From Phycisphaerales bacterium UBA7708 (GTDB taxonomy: Bacteria; Planctomycetota; Phycisphaerae; Sedimentisphaerales; Anaerohalosphaeraceae), in the NCBI GenBank assembly GCA_002482415.1, contig DLFY01000164.1, positions 18,103-25,656 on the forward strand: a DNA stretch of 7,554 nucleotides, given 5' to 3'. Both the position numbers and the translations under genes were made by a program. Below, piece by piece: positions 1 to 5,506 of the stretch; position 1 is the stretch's first letter, and every line of letters begins with the position of its first letter. The notes under the pieces are model-generated. The model had not been told where the DNA came from, did no database searches, and saw nothing but the letters and a program-made list of their open reading frames with translations.

Positions 1-518
1 ATGATTTAGTCGGCAATCGCAAGTCTGCAACTCTGCCCAATGGAGTCTATACGGAATACAGCTATAATGGCTCAAACCGGCTGACGGACCTGGTGCATTA
101 CCAGACGACGGCCAAGACCACGGTGGTGGGTTCCTATTCGTATCAGCTTAGCGCGGCGGGGATGCGGAAGGGGGCTGGTGAATTCCTGGCTTATCCTTCC
201 GGCAGTCAGTCGCCGGTGGTTGAATATGATTATGACGGCCTGAATCGTCTGATTGGTGAAAGCAATAAGCACAACGGGACGACGGGATTTGAGGCCGGAT
301 ATATGTATGATCTGGTTGGCAACCGGCTGGGGCGGACGGTGATTGCTCCCAACAATACACTGGAAACCACTTATGATTATTATCCCGGGACCGACCGGCT
401 GTATCATGAATACCTGGCCGGCCCTGTGGCGGCGATTCCTTTGGGTCGGAATGAGACGGTCTATGCCTATCACACGCCGTCCGGCGGGCTGAGCTATCAG
501 ATGCCGGGGGAGACCTGA
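1..518 (+). CDS. RHS/YD-repeat protein, C-terminal fragment (5' end outside window, truncated)
   Basis: The reading frame is open from position 3 (positions 1-2 would be the end of a preceding codon, plausibly Tyr) to a TGA at 516-518, so the start lies upstream of the window and about 171 residues are visible. The protein is made of YD-type repeats: DLVGNRKSATLPNG, EYSYNGSNRLTDL, VEYDYDGLNRLIGES, YMYDLVGNRLGRT and TYDYYPGTDRLYHEYL. DLVGNR occurs twice (codons at 3-20 and 309-326). RHS/YD proteins are large secreted or surface beta-cage shells, often carrying toxins or adhesins. The frame ends in a run ending QMPGET without the usual RHS core or any toxin domain. RHS-like sequence resumes in another frame just downstream (524-610), so I read this as a decayed gene rather than a natural C-terminus. 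The internal ATG at 93 is not a credible start because the repeats extend upstream of it. Family call is firm; functionality is doubtful. Confidence 0.8.
   Translation, partial: DLVGNRKSATLPNGVYTEYSYNGSNRLTDLVHYQTTAKTTVVGSYSYQLSAAGMRKGAGEFLAYPSGSQSPVVEYDYDGLNRLIGESNKHNGTTGFEAGYMYDLVGNRLGRTVIAPNNTLETTYDYYPGTDRLYHEYLAGPVAAIPLGRNETVYAYHTPSGGLSYQMPGET
3..326 (+). repeat. YD-type repeat units within the RHS fragment
   Basis: The hexapeptide DLVGNR is encoded at 3-20 and again at 309-326, with synonymous differences between the two DNA copies. Between and after them lie further N-R-L or D-R-L steps preceded by Tyr/Asp (SYNGSNRL, YDYDGLNRL, YYPGTDRL). The copies have diverged at the DNA level, as expected for old protein repeats rather than recent duplication. 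Confidence 0.65.
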
Positions 519-613
519 TATAAGGCGACGGTCTAAAGCGCGAGGCCTGGCCGGAGGGGTCTGTGCAGATTCACATTTTGCACGGAATGTTACATTTCAG
601 TATGGCATCATGA
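519..613 (+). pseudogene. Out-of-frame remnant of the RHS/YD gene
   Basis: From 524 to 610, in the +2 frame, the sequence reads GDGLKREAWPEGSV followed by QIHILHGMLHFSMAS and a TGA at 611-613. GDGL(K/R)R is a common YD-repeat signature, and the following residues can be laid loosely over the F-I-W-D-G-x-x-Y-L step usual in RHS repeats. The upstream frame ends at TGA 516-518 and would continue with Tyr-Lys (519-524). A single lost base around 519-524 would join it to the GDGL segment, so one nonsense change plus one frameshift explain the break. The second half of the remnant is a weak match. After 613 I see no further coding signal before the sigma gene. Confidence 0.5.
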
Positions 614-716
614 GAATAGAAGTCGTAGTTCGCAATTGGCGAGGATGTGGTGTAGATATGTCCTGAAAATCATTTTATTTTCCATTTTTTCTCGAAAAGG
701 GTGAAAAAAATTCGAT

Positions 717-738
717 TTGACGGTCTTTCCTTTATAAT
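717..738 (+). promoter_or_regulatory. Candidate promoter of the sigma/anti-sigma operon
   Basis: A perfect TATAAT lies at 733-738, in an AT-rich stretch (about 660-745) that stands out from the GC-richer genes around it. It would put transcription start near 745 and leave a leader of about 29 nt before the ATG at 774. A TTGACG lies at 717-722, but only 10 nt separates it from the -10 box instead of the usual 16-18. At normal spacing (about 710-716) there is only a poor -35 match. Either the -10 works with upstream A/T tracts (684-690 and 704-710), or TTGACG belongs to a different recognition pattern, possibly the operon's own sigma factor. The box is seen; the role is inferred. Confidence 0.45.
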
Positions 739-773
739 CGTGGCAGAAAAACAGATTTTAGAGCCAATGGATA

Positions 774-1325
774 ATGAAAATCGAAAAACAGGACAAAACT
801 CGGCCGGACCGCTATGAGCAGTTTTTGAAGCTCTATTCCGTCAATCAAAAGCGGATATTTGTGTTCATTTTAAGCCTTGTGCCGGTCCGTCAGGATGCCG
901 AGGACCTGCTTCAGCAAACGATGATGGAGATGTGGAAACAGTTTGATCATTTCGAGGCGGAGTCGAATTTCACGGCCTGGGGGATGGCGATTGCACGGTT
1001 TCGGGTTCTTAAATATCGTGAAAAGCAGCACCGGGAAAAGGCCGTTTTTCTCAGTGACGAAGCCTTCCAGATTGTTTTGAACGAGTCCAGCCGCATGCCG
1101 GGCGATTCGGATTTCCGGCTGCCCGCGCTGGAAGGCTGCATCAAAAAACTCAACGAGCGGGAAAGGTATTTTCTGAGCCTGCGGTATGAAGACAATCTGA
1201 CCTATCAGACGATTGCGGAAAAGATGAATCGGTCTGTTGCGATGATTTATAAAACCATGACGGCCATTCATACCAACCTGCAGCGATGCATTCATCGGAC
1301 TCTTACCGTGTGGGATACACAATGA
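774..1325 (+). CDS. ECF-type RNA polymerase sigma-70 factor (Rhodopirellula/Verrucomicrobium family)
   Basis: This 183-residue protein has the two-domain layout of an extracytoplasmic-function sigma factor. Region 2 spans about residues 14-83, with the core-binding and -10-recognition stretch DAEDLLQQTMMEMWKQF (41-57) and the FTAWGMAIARFRVLKYR segment (66-82). Region 4 spans about 119-175, with a helix-turn-helix LTYQTIAEKMNRSVAMIYK (142-160) for -35 recognition. Length and motifs fit the short ECF family common in planctomycetes and verrucomicrobia. It would direct RNA polymerase to a small regulon when released by its partner. The stop overlaps the start of the FecR-like gene (ATGA), implying a bound sigma/anti-sigma pair. 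The ATG at 774 is preceded by only a weak ribosome site (TTAGAG, 758-763), and an out-of-frame ATG at 767 opens a 16-codon reading frame. No N-terminal membrane segment is visible. Confidence 0.92.
   Translation: MKIEKQDKTRPDRYEQFLKLYSVNQKRIFVFILSLVPVRQDAEDLLQQTMMEMWKQFDHFEAESNFTAWGMAIARFRVLKYREKQHREKAVFLSDEAFQIVLNESSRMPGDSDFRLPALEGCIKKLNERERYFLSLRYEDNLTYQTIAEKMNRSVAMIYKTMTAIHTNLQRCIHRTLTVWDTQ
1322..1325 (+). other. ATGA stop/start overlap coupling sigma factor and anti-sigma factor
   Basis: The sigma stop TGA (1323-1325) shares bases with the ATG (1322-1324) of the downstream gene. The site upstream is only a partial Shine-Dalgarno (GGGA, 1312-1315, 6 nt from the ATG). This suggests translational coupling, which would keep the two proteins near equal amounts. 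The same frame has an ATG at 1286, but the N-terminus beginning MKFDDRQTQF at 1322 matches the family start better. Confidence 0.75.
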
Positions 1326-3034
1326 AATTCGACGACCGACAAACTCAGTTTAATGAATTGCTGCTGCGAGCCCTGGAAGGGGATATAACCGATGAGCAGG
1401 CCGCGATGCTGAATCGTCTGCTGGTGGAGGATGCCGAGGCGCGAGGGCAATACCTGGATTTCATGCGTCTGTATGGCGAATTGTCGCCGTATGGTGATGC
1501 GGGTCGTCTGTCGAGCACAGAGCAGACCGGCCAGGAACAGTCTGAAGATTACACCACACTTTTGCACTCGCTGGCTCGGGAAGAAACCACCGCACCGACA
1601 GTCAGTATTGCCGAAGCCAAAACGGATTCGGGCAAAGAACTCATCCAGCAGGTCAAACGCGAGAAGGTGGTTTATAAAATGAGCCGGTCTTCCGTGTTGA
1701 CTCTTTTTGCATCGGTTGCCGCGACGGTGCTGATTATCCTGTTTCTACGTTTTAATCCGCAGGACACGGTAAAAGTGGCCACACTGACTGATAGTATCGA
1801 TGCGGTCTTTTCGGGCGGACAAACCTGTTCAGCCGGAAGCCGGCTGGCAAGCGGTTCCGAGTCTTTCTGGCTCCAGAAAGGGATTGTCAAAGTCGCGTTT
1901 GATTACGGTGCCGAGGTGGTGATCGAGGCGCCAGCCGAGTTTGTGCTGAATGCGGCCGATGATATGACCCTGCGGTCCGGGCGGTTGTTTGCCCATGTGC
2001 CGACTCGTTCGCAGGGATTCAAGGTCGAAACACCGATGGCGACGGTCATCGACCTGGGGACGGAATTTGCGGTCAAGGTGGATTTCGACGGGACCAGTGA
2101 TGTGCATTTGTTTAAAGGCAAAGCGTCTCTGATTCCAGGGTCCAAGGGACGAGCGGTGAGCAGCAGCCAGCTTTTGCAGGTGGATCAGGCCCGACGGGTC
2201 AATCGTGCCGGGCAGGTGGTTTCGATCCCGGTTGAGACCAGGGAATTTGTACGCAGTATTGATTCCCGGACGGGGCTGATCTGGCGGGGCAGCGGGCTTG
2301 ACCTGGCTGATATCGTCACCGGGGGCAGGGGCTTTGGCGGCGGTAATCCGCAGATGGTCATTGACCCCACGAACGGGCAATACATGGAGTACGTTCAGCG
2401 CGGGGCTGCGATACGCAGGGCAACTTCCCCCTATTCAAAAGTGGACGGTCTGAAATATGTGGATGGGGTGTTTGTGCCGGATGGCGGCGAAGGGCCGATT
2501 GTGGTCAGTTCCGAGGGAACATTGTTCAAAGAATGCCCGGATACCTCGGGAAATATTCGTAAAGATATATCTGTTCTGAGCAATGTTTATGACTCCGAAC
2601 GCGGTCGCCTAACCGTTGGCGACACGAGTTACGGATATCCGGGATTGCCGGCCATGACGATGCACGCCAACGCCGGCATCACCTTTGATTTGGACGCGAT
2701 CCGAAACGATTTGACGGATTTGGAGATTGTCTCTTTTGAAACACTCTGTGCGATTGCACCAAACCCCACTCTGAATCAGCCGGCTGCGTCGGAAACTCAG
2801 GCCGGGAGGGCGGATTTCTGGATTGTAGTGGATGGCCAGGTGCGAAAAAGCCTGACAGCCATGCCTATCGATTCGTCCGAAGTGGTCCGTATCCCGATAC
2901 AGCCGCAAGACCGTTTCCTGACTATTATCACAACCGATCACATGGTCAGTTCTGAAAAGGATCCCATCAATTCGGACCGCTGTTTTCTGGGCGTGCCTGT
3001 TTTGGGGGTTCAATCCAAAGAATCAACGAAGTAA
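1322..3034 (+). CDS. FecR-like transmembrane anti-sigma factor with C-terminal NPCBM-like domain
   Basis: The protein has 570 residues when started at the ATGA overlap. Residues about 8-54 form the cytoplasmic anti-sigma head usual in planctomycete FecR proteins (LLLRALEGDITDEQAAML, then EARGQYLDFMRLYGEL); it has no His-Cys-Cys zinc motif. One membrane helix lies at about 123-144 (SSVLTLFASVAATVLIILFL). The periplasmic FecR domain spans about 155-270, with WLQKGIVKVAFDYGAEVVIE, LRSGRLFAHVP and FKVETPMATVIDLGTEFAV. A conserved linker (about 318-410) contains YVDGVFVPDGGEGPIVVSS. Residues about 440-562 resemble an NPCBM carbohydrate-binding-type domain: MHANAGITFDLDAIR, RADFWIVVDGQ, and a final FLGVPVL. 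Residues 1-120 should face the cytoplasm and the rest the periplasm. Its role would be to hold the upstream ECF sigma factor until an outside signal, plausibly a glycan, is detected. It ends in tandem TAA stops (3032-3037). The ligand is unknown. Confidence 0.88.
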   Translation: MKFDDRQTQFNELLLRALEGDITDEQAAMLNRLLVEDAEARGQYLDFMRLYGELSPYGDAGRLSSTEQTGQEQSEDYTTLLHSLAREETTAPTVSIAEAKTDSGKELIQQVKREKVVYKMSRSSVLTLFASVAATVLIILFLRFNPQDTVKVATLTDSIDAVFSGGQTCSAGSRLASGSESFWLQKGIVKVAFDYGAEVVIEAPAEFVLNAADDMTLRSGRLFAHVPTRSQGFKVETPMATVIDLGTEFAVKVDFDGTSDVHLFKGKASLIPGSKGRAVSSSQLLQVDQARRVNRAGQVVSIPVETREFVRSIDSRTGLIWRGSGLDLADIVTGGRGFGGGNPQMVIDPTNGQYMEYVQRGAAIRRATSPYSKVDGLKYVDGVFVPDGGEGPIVVSSEGTLFKECPDTSGNIRKDISVLSNVYDSERGRLTVGDTSYGYPGLPAMTMHANAGITFDLDAIRNDLTDLEIVSFETLCAIAPNPTLNQPAASETQAGRADFWIVVDGQVRKSLTAMPIDSSEVVRIPIQPQDRFLTIITTDHMVSSEKDPINSDRCFLGVPVLGVQSKESTK

Positions 3035-3045
3035 TAAGCGATAAA

Positions 3046-3074
3046 TTGATGTTGTTTAATTCAATCAAGATAAA
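3046..3074 (+). promoter_or_regulatory. Weak candidate promoter for the LamG gene
   Basis: The 62-bp gap after the FecR-like gene is AT-rich and holds TTGATG (3046-3051) and GATAAA (3069-3074) with a 17-nt spacer, each matching 4 of 6 consensus bases. Transcription would start near 3081, just before the ribosome site. No terminator hairpin is visible in the gap, so read-through from the sigma/anti-sigma genes is equally possible. Confidence 0.3.
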
Positions 3075-3083
3075 ACCTTTAGT

Positions 3084-3088
3084 GGAGG
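3084..3088 (+). promoter_or_regulatory. Ribosome binding site that fixes the LamG protein start
   Basis: A strong GGAGG sits 8 nt before the ATG at 3097 but only 2 nt before the in-frame ATG at 3091, and it lies downstream of the in-frame TTG/ATG at 3046/3049. Only the 3097 start gives correct spacing, and it begins a clean signal peptide (MKKGTWWMVMVLFALL). Confidence 0.8.
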
Positions 3089-3096
3089 CGATGATC

Positions 3097-5244
3097 ATGA
3101 AAAAAGGGACATGGTGGATGGTTATGGTATTGTTTGCGTTGTTGTCGCAGGCACAGGCGGCGTTAGTGATTTCCAATGGGGATTTTGAACTCTGGACGGC
3201 CGGCATTCCCGACGGATGGAGCAAAGGCGGCCCTGTGACACTGGCTCAGTTGAGCCTGCTGAACGGGACCTCTTCGGTACGGCTGACGTCGCTGAATAAC
3301 AATCAATCGGCAACATATTTTTTCCGACAGGGATTTACGCCGATTTCCGCCTATTTTTATATCACGTTTGATTTCGCCTTCGAAGATGCTCCAACCGGTC
3401 GTGATATCAATTTCAATTTGCAGAATAATACCTCCTCGGCCACATCGTCGGTGTTCAATCTCCGATATGAGGGAACGACCATTGCGATTTATAATGGAAG
3501 CGCCTGGATCGCCGTGGATTCTACAGGACTTCTGACAGCCAGCAATTTTGACAGCGGGATTATCAATCCGTATCGTATGATTATGGAAGGTACCTGGAAG
3601 GGAGCCTATTCGCTGAAAATTGTCGATCTTAAAACCAATACGGTCATTCTTGAAAAGACCGGGCTGAATTATTACCAAAGCACCGCCGCCGCTTCCTTTA
3701 ATGCGCTCAATTTTGATTTAAGTCGCGGGGCCAACCGGATTCTGCTCGATAATGCTGGGGTATATTCATCCAATCCATTTGCTCCGGTTGTGGATACCGG
3801 CGCCAACACAACTCTGGTTCTTCCGCAGAATTCACTGGTGATGCAGCCGGTGGTGACCAATACCGATACCCCGTCAGCCAATCTGACTGTGCAGTGGACC
3901 AAAGTCAGCGGCCCGGCGGTGTCGTTCGGCACGGCTGCCGGCGAAACCGAACATGACCTGAATGCACGCGTGAATTTTATCGGCGGACGAGGCGAGTATG
4001 TTTTGAAGGTGTTGGTCACTGATGCCCGCAATTATACCGGTGAAGATACACTGAATGTCCGTGTCAAGGATTCGGCAGTGGATGATGTGCTGCTGGGGCG
4101 GTGGGGCTTTGAAGACATGCCCCAGGCGACTCTGGCCGCGGATATGCTGGATGCGGCGGCAGGCAATACTGTGGCAGACAACGGCTATCTGGCCGGGCTG
4201 GCCGAACCGAATTCAGTGCCGAGCTGGATTTCCGGCTGGGTCGGCAATGGGGCGCTGGCATTTCTCGGCAATGGAATCGTGGATGTCAATGATGTGACTG
4301 CTCAGGATCCCAATGTGTCGGGATTACGCTGGGAAATGACTGCGGCCGGCTGGGTGAAGGCGGATATGGTCAGCGCAGGCTATCGCACCTTGATCGGCAG
4401 AACGGCTCCGTTTAACTGGATTTTGCGTAAAACCGAAAATGCCAAAACGGCTGAATTTGTTCTGCAGGGCGATACCGGGCAAGTCTGGGTGACCGGCAAG
4501 ACCAATATTCTGGATGGCTACTGGCATCATCTGGCCGGGACTTTTGACGGGCAGCGCGCGGTGCTTTATGTGGATGGAATGGAAGACGCCAGCGTGCAGA
4601 CTCAGGAGTTAATCCGACATAGTGCGGCCTCGAAAATTTCTATCGGCGGTCGTCGTGATATGAACCATTCGCTCAATGGTATGGCCGATGATGTGCGTCT
4701 GTACAGCTATGCCCTGAGTCCGACTGCCATTGCCGGCCTCGTTCAGCAGGGTATCAACGCCATTCCCCGTGTGGCCATCGATCCGGATATTCCGACCGAG
4801 CTGATTAAGCAATTCAATAATACCGTCACACTGGATGCGGATGTCGCCGACTTCAATACGGGTGATACGATCACGGCTGTCTGGGCAGTGACCAATCCCG
4901 AACAGACGGCCTTTGTCAGCTTCGGTAATCCCAATACAGTGCAGACGACCGCCACATTCAGCCAGGCGGGAGTCTATACCCTGCGGCTGGCGGTCCATGA
5001 CGGACTGGCGGGACTCGAGGGAGATATTTATGATGAAATCGTCATTACCGTCAACGAACCGGTTTGTGGTGATTTGCTGGTCTATAATGAGGTGGTCGGG
5101 CGTTACCTGAATCCGCTGATGACTTCGGATATCGGCGGACCTGAAGGCAAGCCGGACTGCTATGTCAATATCTATGATTTATCGGTTCTGGCCGCAGAAT
5201 GGCTGCAATGCAACGACCCCGAAGGCCAAGGATGTTCGCTGTAA
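3097..5244 (+). CDS. Secreted LamG-domain protein with PKD-like domains and dockerin-like tail
   Basis: The protein has 715 residues. A Sec signal peptide covers about 1-21 (cleavage near SQAQA/A). Next comes a jelly-roll, carbohydrate-binding-like region starting NGDFELWTAGIPDGW (27-41) and running to about 225. A PKD/Ig-like domain follows (about 230-325: VQWTKVSGPAVSFG, YVLKVLVTDA). The LamG/concanavalin-type domain spans about 333-550, with ILDGYWHHLAGTFDGQRAVL and ADDVRLYSYALSP. A second PKD-like domain lies at about 557-655 (AGVYTLRLAVHDGL). The tail (656-715) has DCYVNIYDLSVLAAEWLQC and ends QGCSL. No catalytic residues were recognised, so binding or structural work at the cell surface is more likely than an enzyme. 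Similar tails are common on secreted Phycisphaerae proteins. It lies directly after the sigma/anti-sigma pair and is a natural candidate target of that regulator (inference). A terminator follows. Confidence 0.85.
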   Translation: MKKGTWWMVMVLFALLSQAQAALVISNGDFELWTAGIPDGWSKGGPVTLAQLSLLNGTSSVRLTSLNNNQSATYFFRQGFTPISAYFYITFDFAFEDAPTGRDINFNLQNNTSSATSSVFNLRYEGTTIAIYNGSAWIAVDSTGLLTASNFDSGIINPYRMIMEGTWKGAYSLKIVDLKTNTVILEKTGLNYYQSTAAASFNALNFDLSRGANRILLDNAGVYSSNPFAPVVDTGANTTLVLPQNSLVMQPVVTNTDTPSANLTVQWTKVSGPAVSFGTAAGETEHDLNARVNFIGGRGEYVLKVLVTDARNYTGEDTLNVRVKDSAVDDVLLGRWGFEDMPQATLAADMLDAAAGNTVADNGYLAGLAEPNSVPSWISGWVGNGALAFLGNGIVDVNDVTAQDPNVSGLRWEMTAAGWVKADMVSAGYRTLIGRTAPFNWILRKTENAKTAEFVLQGDTGQVWVTGKTNILDGYWHHLAGTFDGQRAVLYVDGMEDASVQTQELIRHSAASKISIGGRRDMNHSLNGMADDVRLYSYALSPTAIAGLVQQGINAIPRVAIDPDIPTELIKQFNNTVTLDADVADFNTGDTITAVWAVTNPEQTAFVSFGNPNTVQTTATFSQAGVYTLRLAVHDGLAGLEGDIYDEIVITVNEPVCGDLLVYNEVVGRYLNPLMTSDIGGPEGKPDCYVNIYDLSVLAAEWLQCNDPEGQGCSL
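5035..5241 (+). other. Dockerin-like C-terminal tail module of the LamG protein
   Basis: The last 60 or so residues contain one EF-hand-like loop of dockerin type: D687, N691 and D694 occupy loop positions 5, 9 and 12, followed by a hydrophobic helix ending in AEWL. Positions 1 and 3 are E683 and K685 instead of the usual Asp and Asn/Asp, so calcium binding may be weak. Four cysteines (C657, C688, C705, C713) frame the module. It has one loop rather than the two of classical cellulosomal dockerins. It may be a sorting, anchoring or protein-docking signal. Confidence 0.55.
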
Positions 5245-5287
5245 AAGGGCCATACAAAAGTCTTTCTGAAATGAACACAGGCGACTC

Positions 5288-5331
5288 TTTTCCGAGGCCG
5301 CGGCCTGAAGTCGGGGCCTCGGAAAAATTTT
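5288..5331 (+). terminator. Strong hairpin terminator after the LamG gene
   Basis: A perfect 12-bp inverted repeat pairs TTTTCCGAGGCC (5288-5299) with GGCCTCGGAAAA (5315-5326) around a 15-nt loop, and is followed by ATTTT (5327-5331). It begins 43 bp after the LamG stop codon. Because the stem base is A/T on both sides, it could also act on transcripts from the opposite strand. It separates the sigma/FecR/LamG block from the oxidoreductase gene. Confidence 0.75.
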
Positions 5332-5409
5332 GGAGGTAATGCCATCGAACCTCAACAGCCGGCCGGGATGTAGAAATATCCGGATTATTGATTTGCTTTG
5401 TGCGAAAAT

Positions 5410-5442
5410 AATTTGTATCGCGTGGGCCGGCTGATACAATTG
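5410..5442 (+). promoter_or_regulatory. Inverted repeat overlapping a candidate promoter of the oxidoreductase gene
   Basis: TTGTATC (5413-5419) and GATACAA (5433-5439) form a 7-bp perfect inverted repeat with a 13-nt GC-rich spacer; flanking bases pair only partly. The same bases make a possible promoter: TTGTAT (5413-5418), a 16-nt spacer, and TACAAT (5435-5440; 5 of 6 to consensus). Transcription would begin near 5447, giving a leader of about 60 nt. The repeat could be an operator for a dimeric regulator sitting on the promoter. Both readings are inference from a short motif. Confidence 0.35.
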
Positions 5443-5494
5443 TCATTAATCATGCATTCGCAGAATTGCATGCGGATGGGACTATGCTTGAAAG

Positions 5495-5500
5495 AAAGGA
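5495..5500 (+). promoter_or_regulatory. Ribosome binding site of the oxidoreductase gene
   Basis: AAAGGA lies 6 nt before the ATG at 5507. That start begins a clean Sec signal peptide; the nearby ATG at 5484 is in a different frame. This supports 5507 as the start. Confidence 0.7.
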
Positions 5501-5506
5501 TTGTGG

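Noticed and set aside
685..709. TTTTTTC/GAAAAAA inverted repeat as a terminator of the RHS gene
   Set aside because: The stem is almost entirely A/T and would be weak, with no GC-rich core. It is better explained as an AT-rich upstream promoter region.
767..817. Short 16-codon frame starting 7 nt before the sigma start
   Set aside because: It has a poor ribosome site, overlaps the sigma gene out of frame and resembles nothing known. A regulatory role cannot be excluded but is not supported.
1286..1321. Upstream in-frame ATG as start of the anti-sigma factor
   Set aside because: The extra 12 residues overlap the sigma coding end and do not resemble the family N-terminus. The ATGA overlap at 1322 is the more natural start.
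1829..2380. 183-codon open frame on the - strand inside the FecR-like gene
   Set aside because: The + strand here encodes the conserved FecR domain. The - strand product is low in recognisable motifs and is best explained as a shadow of codon bias.
3046..3096. Upstream starts (TTG 3046, ATG 3049, ATG 3091) for the LamG protein
   Set aside because: The GGAGG at 3084-3088 is downstream of, or too close to, these starts. Only 3097 has proper spacing and begins directly with a signal peptide.
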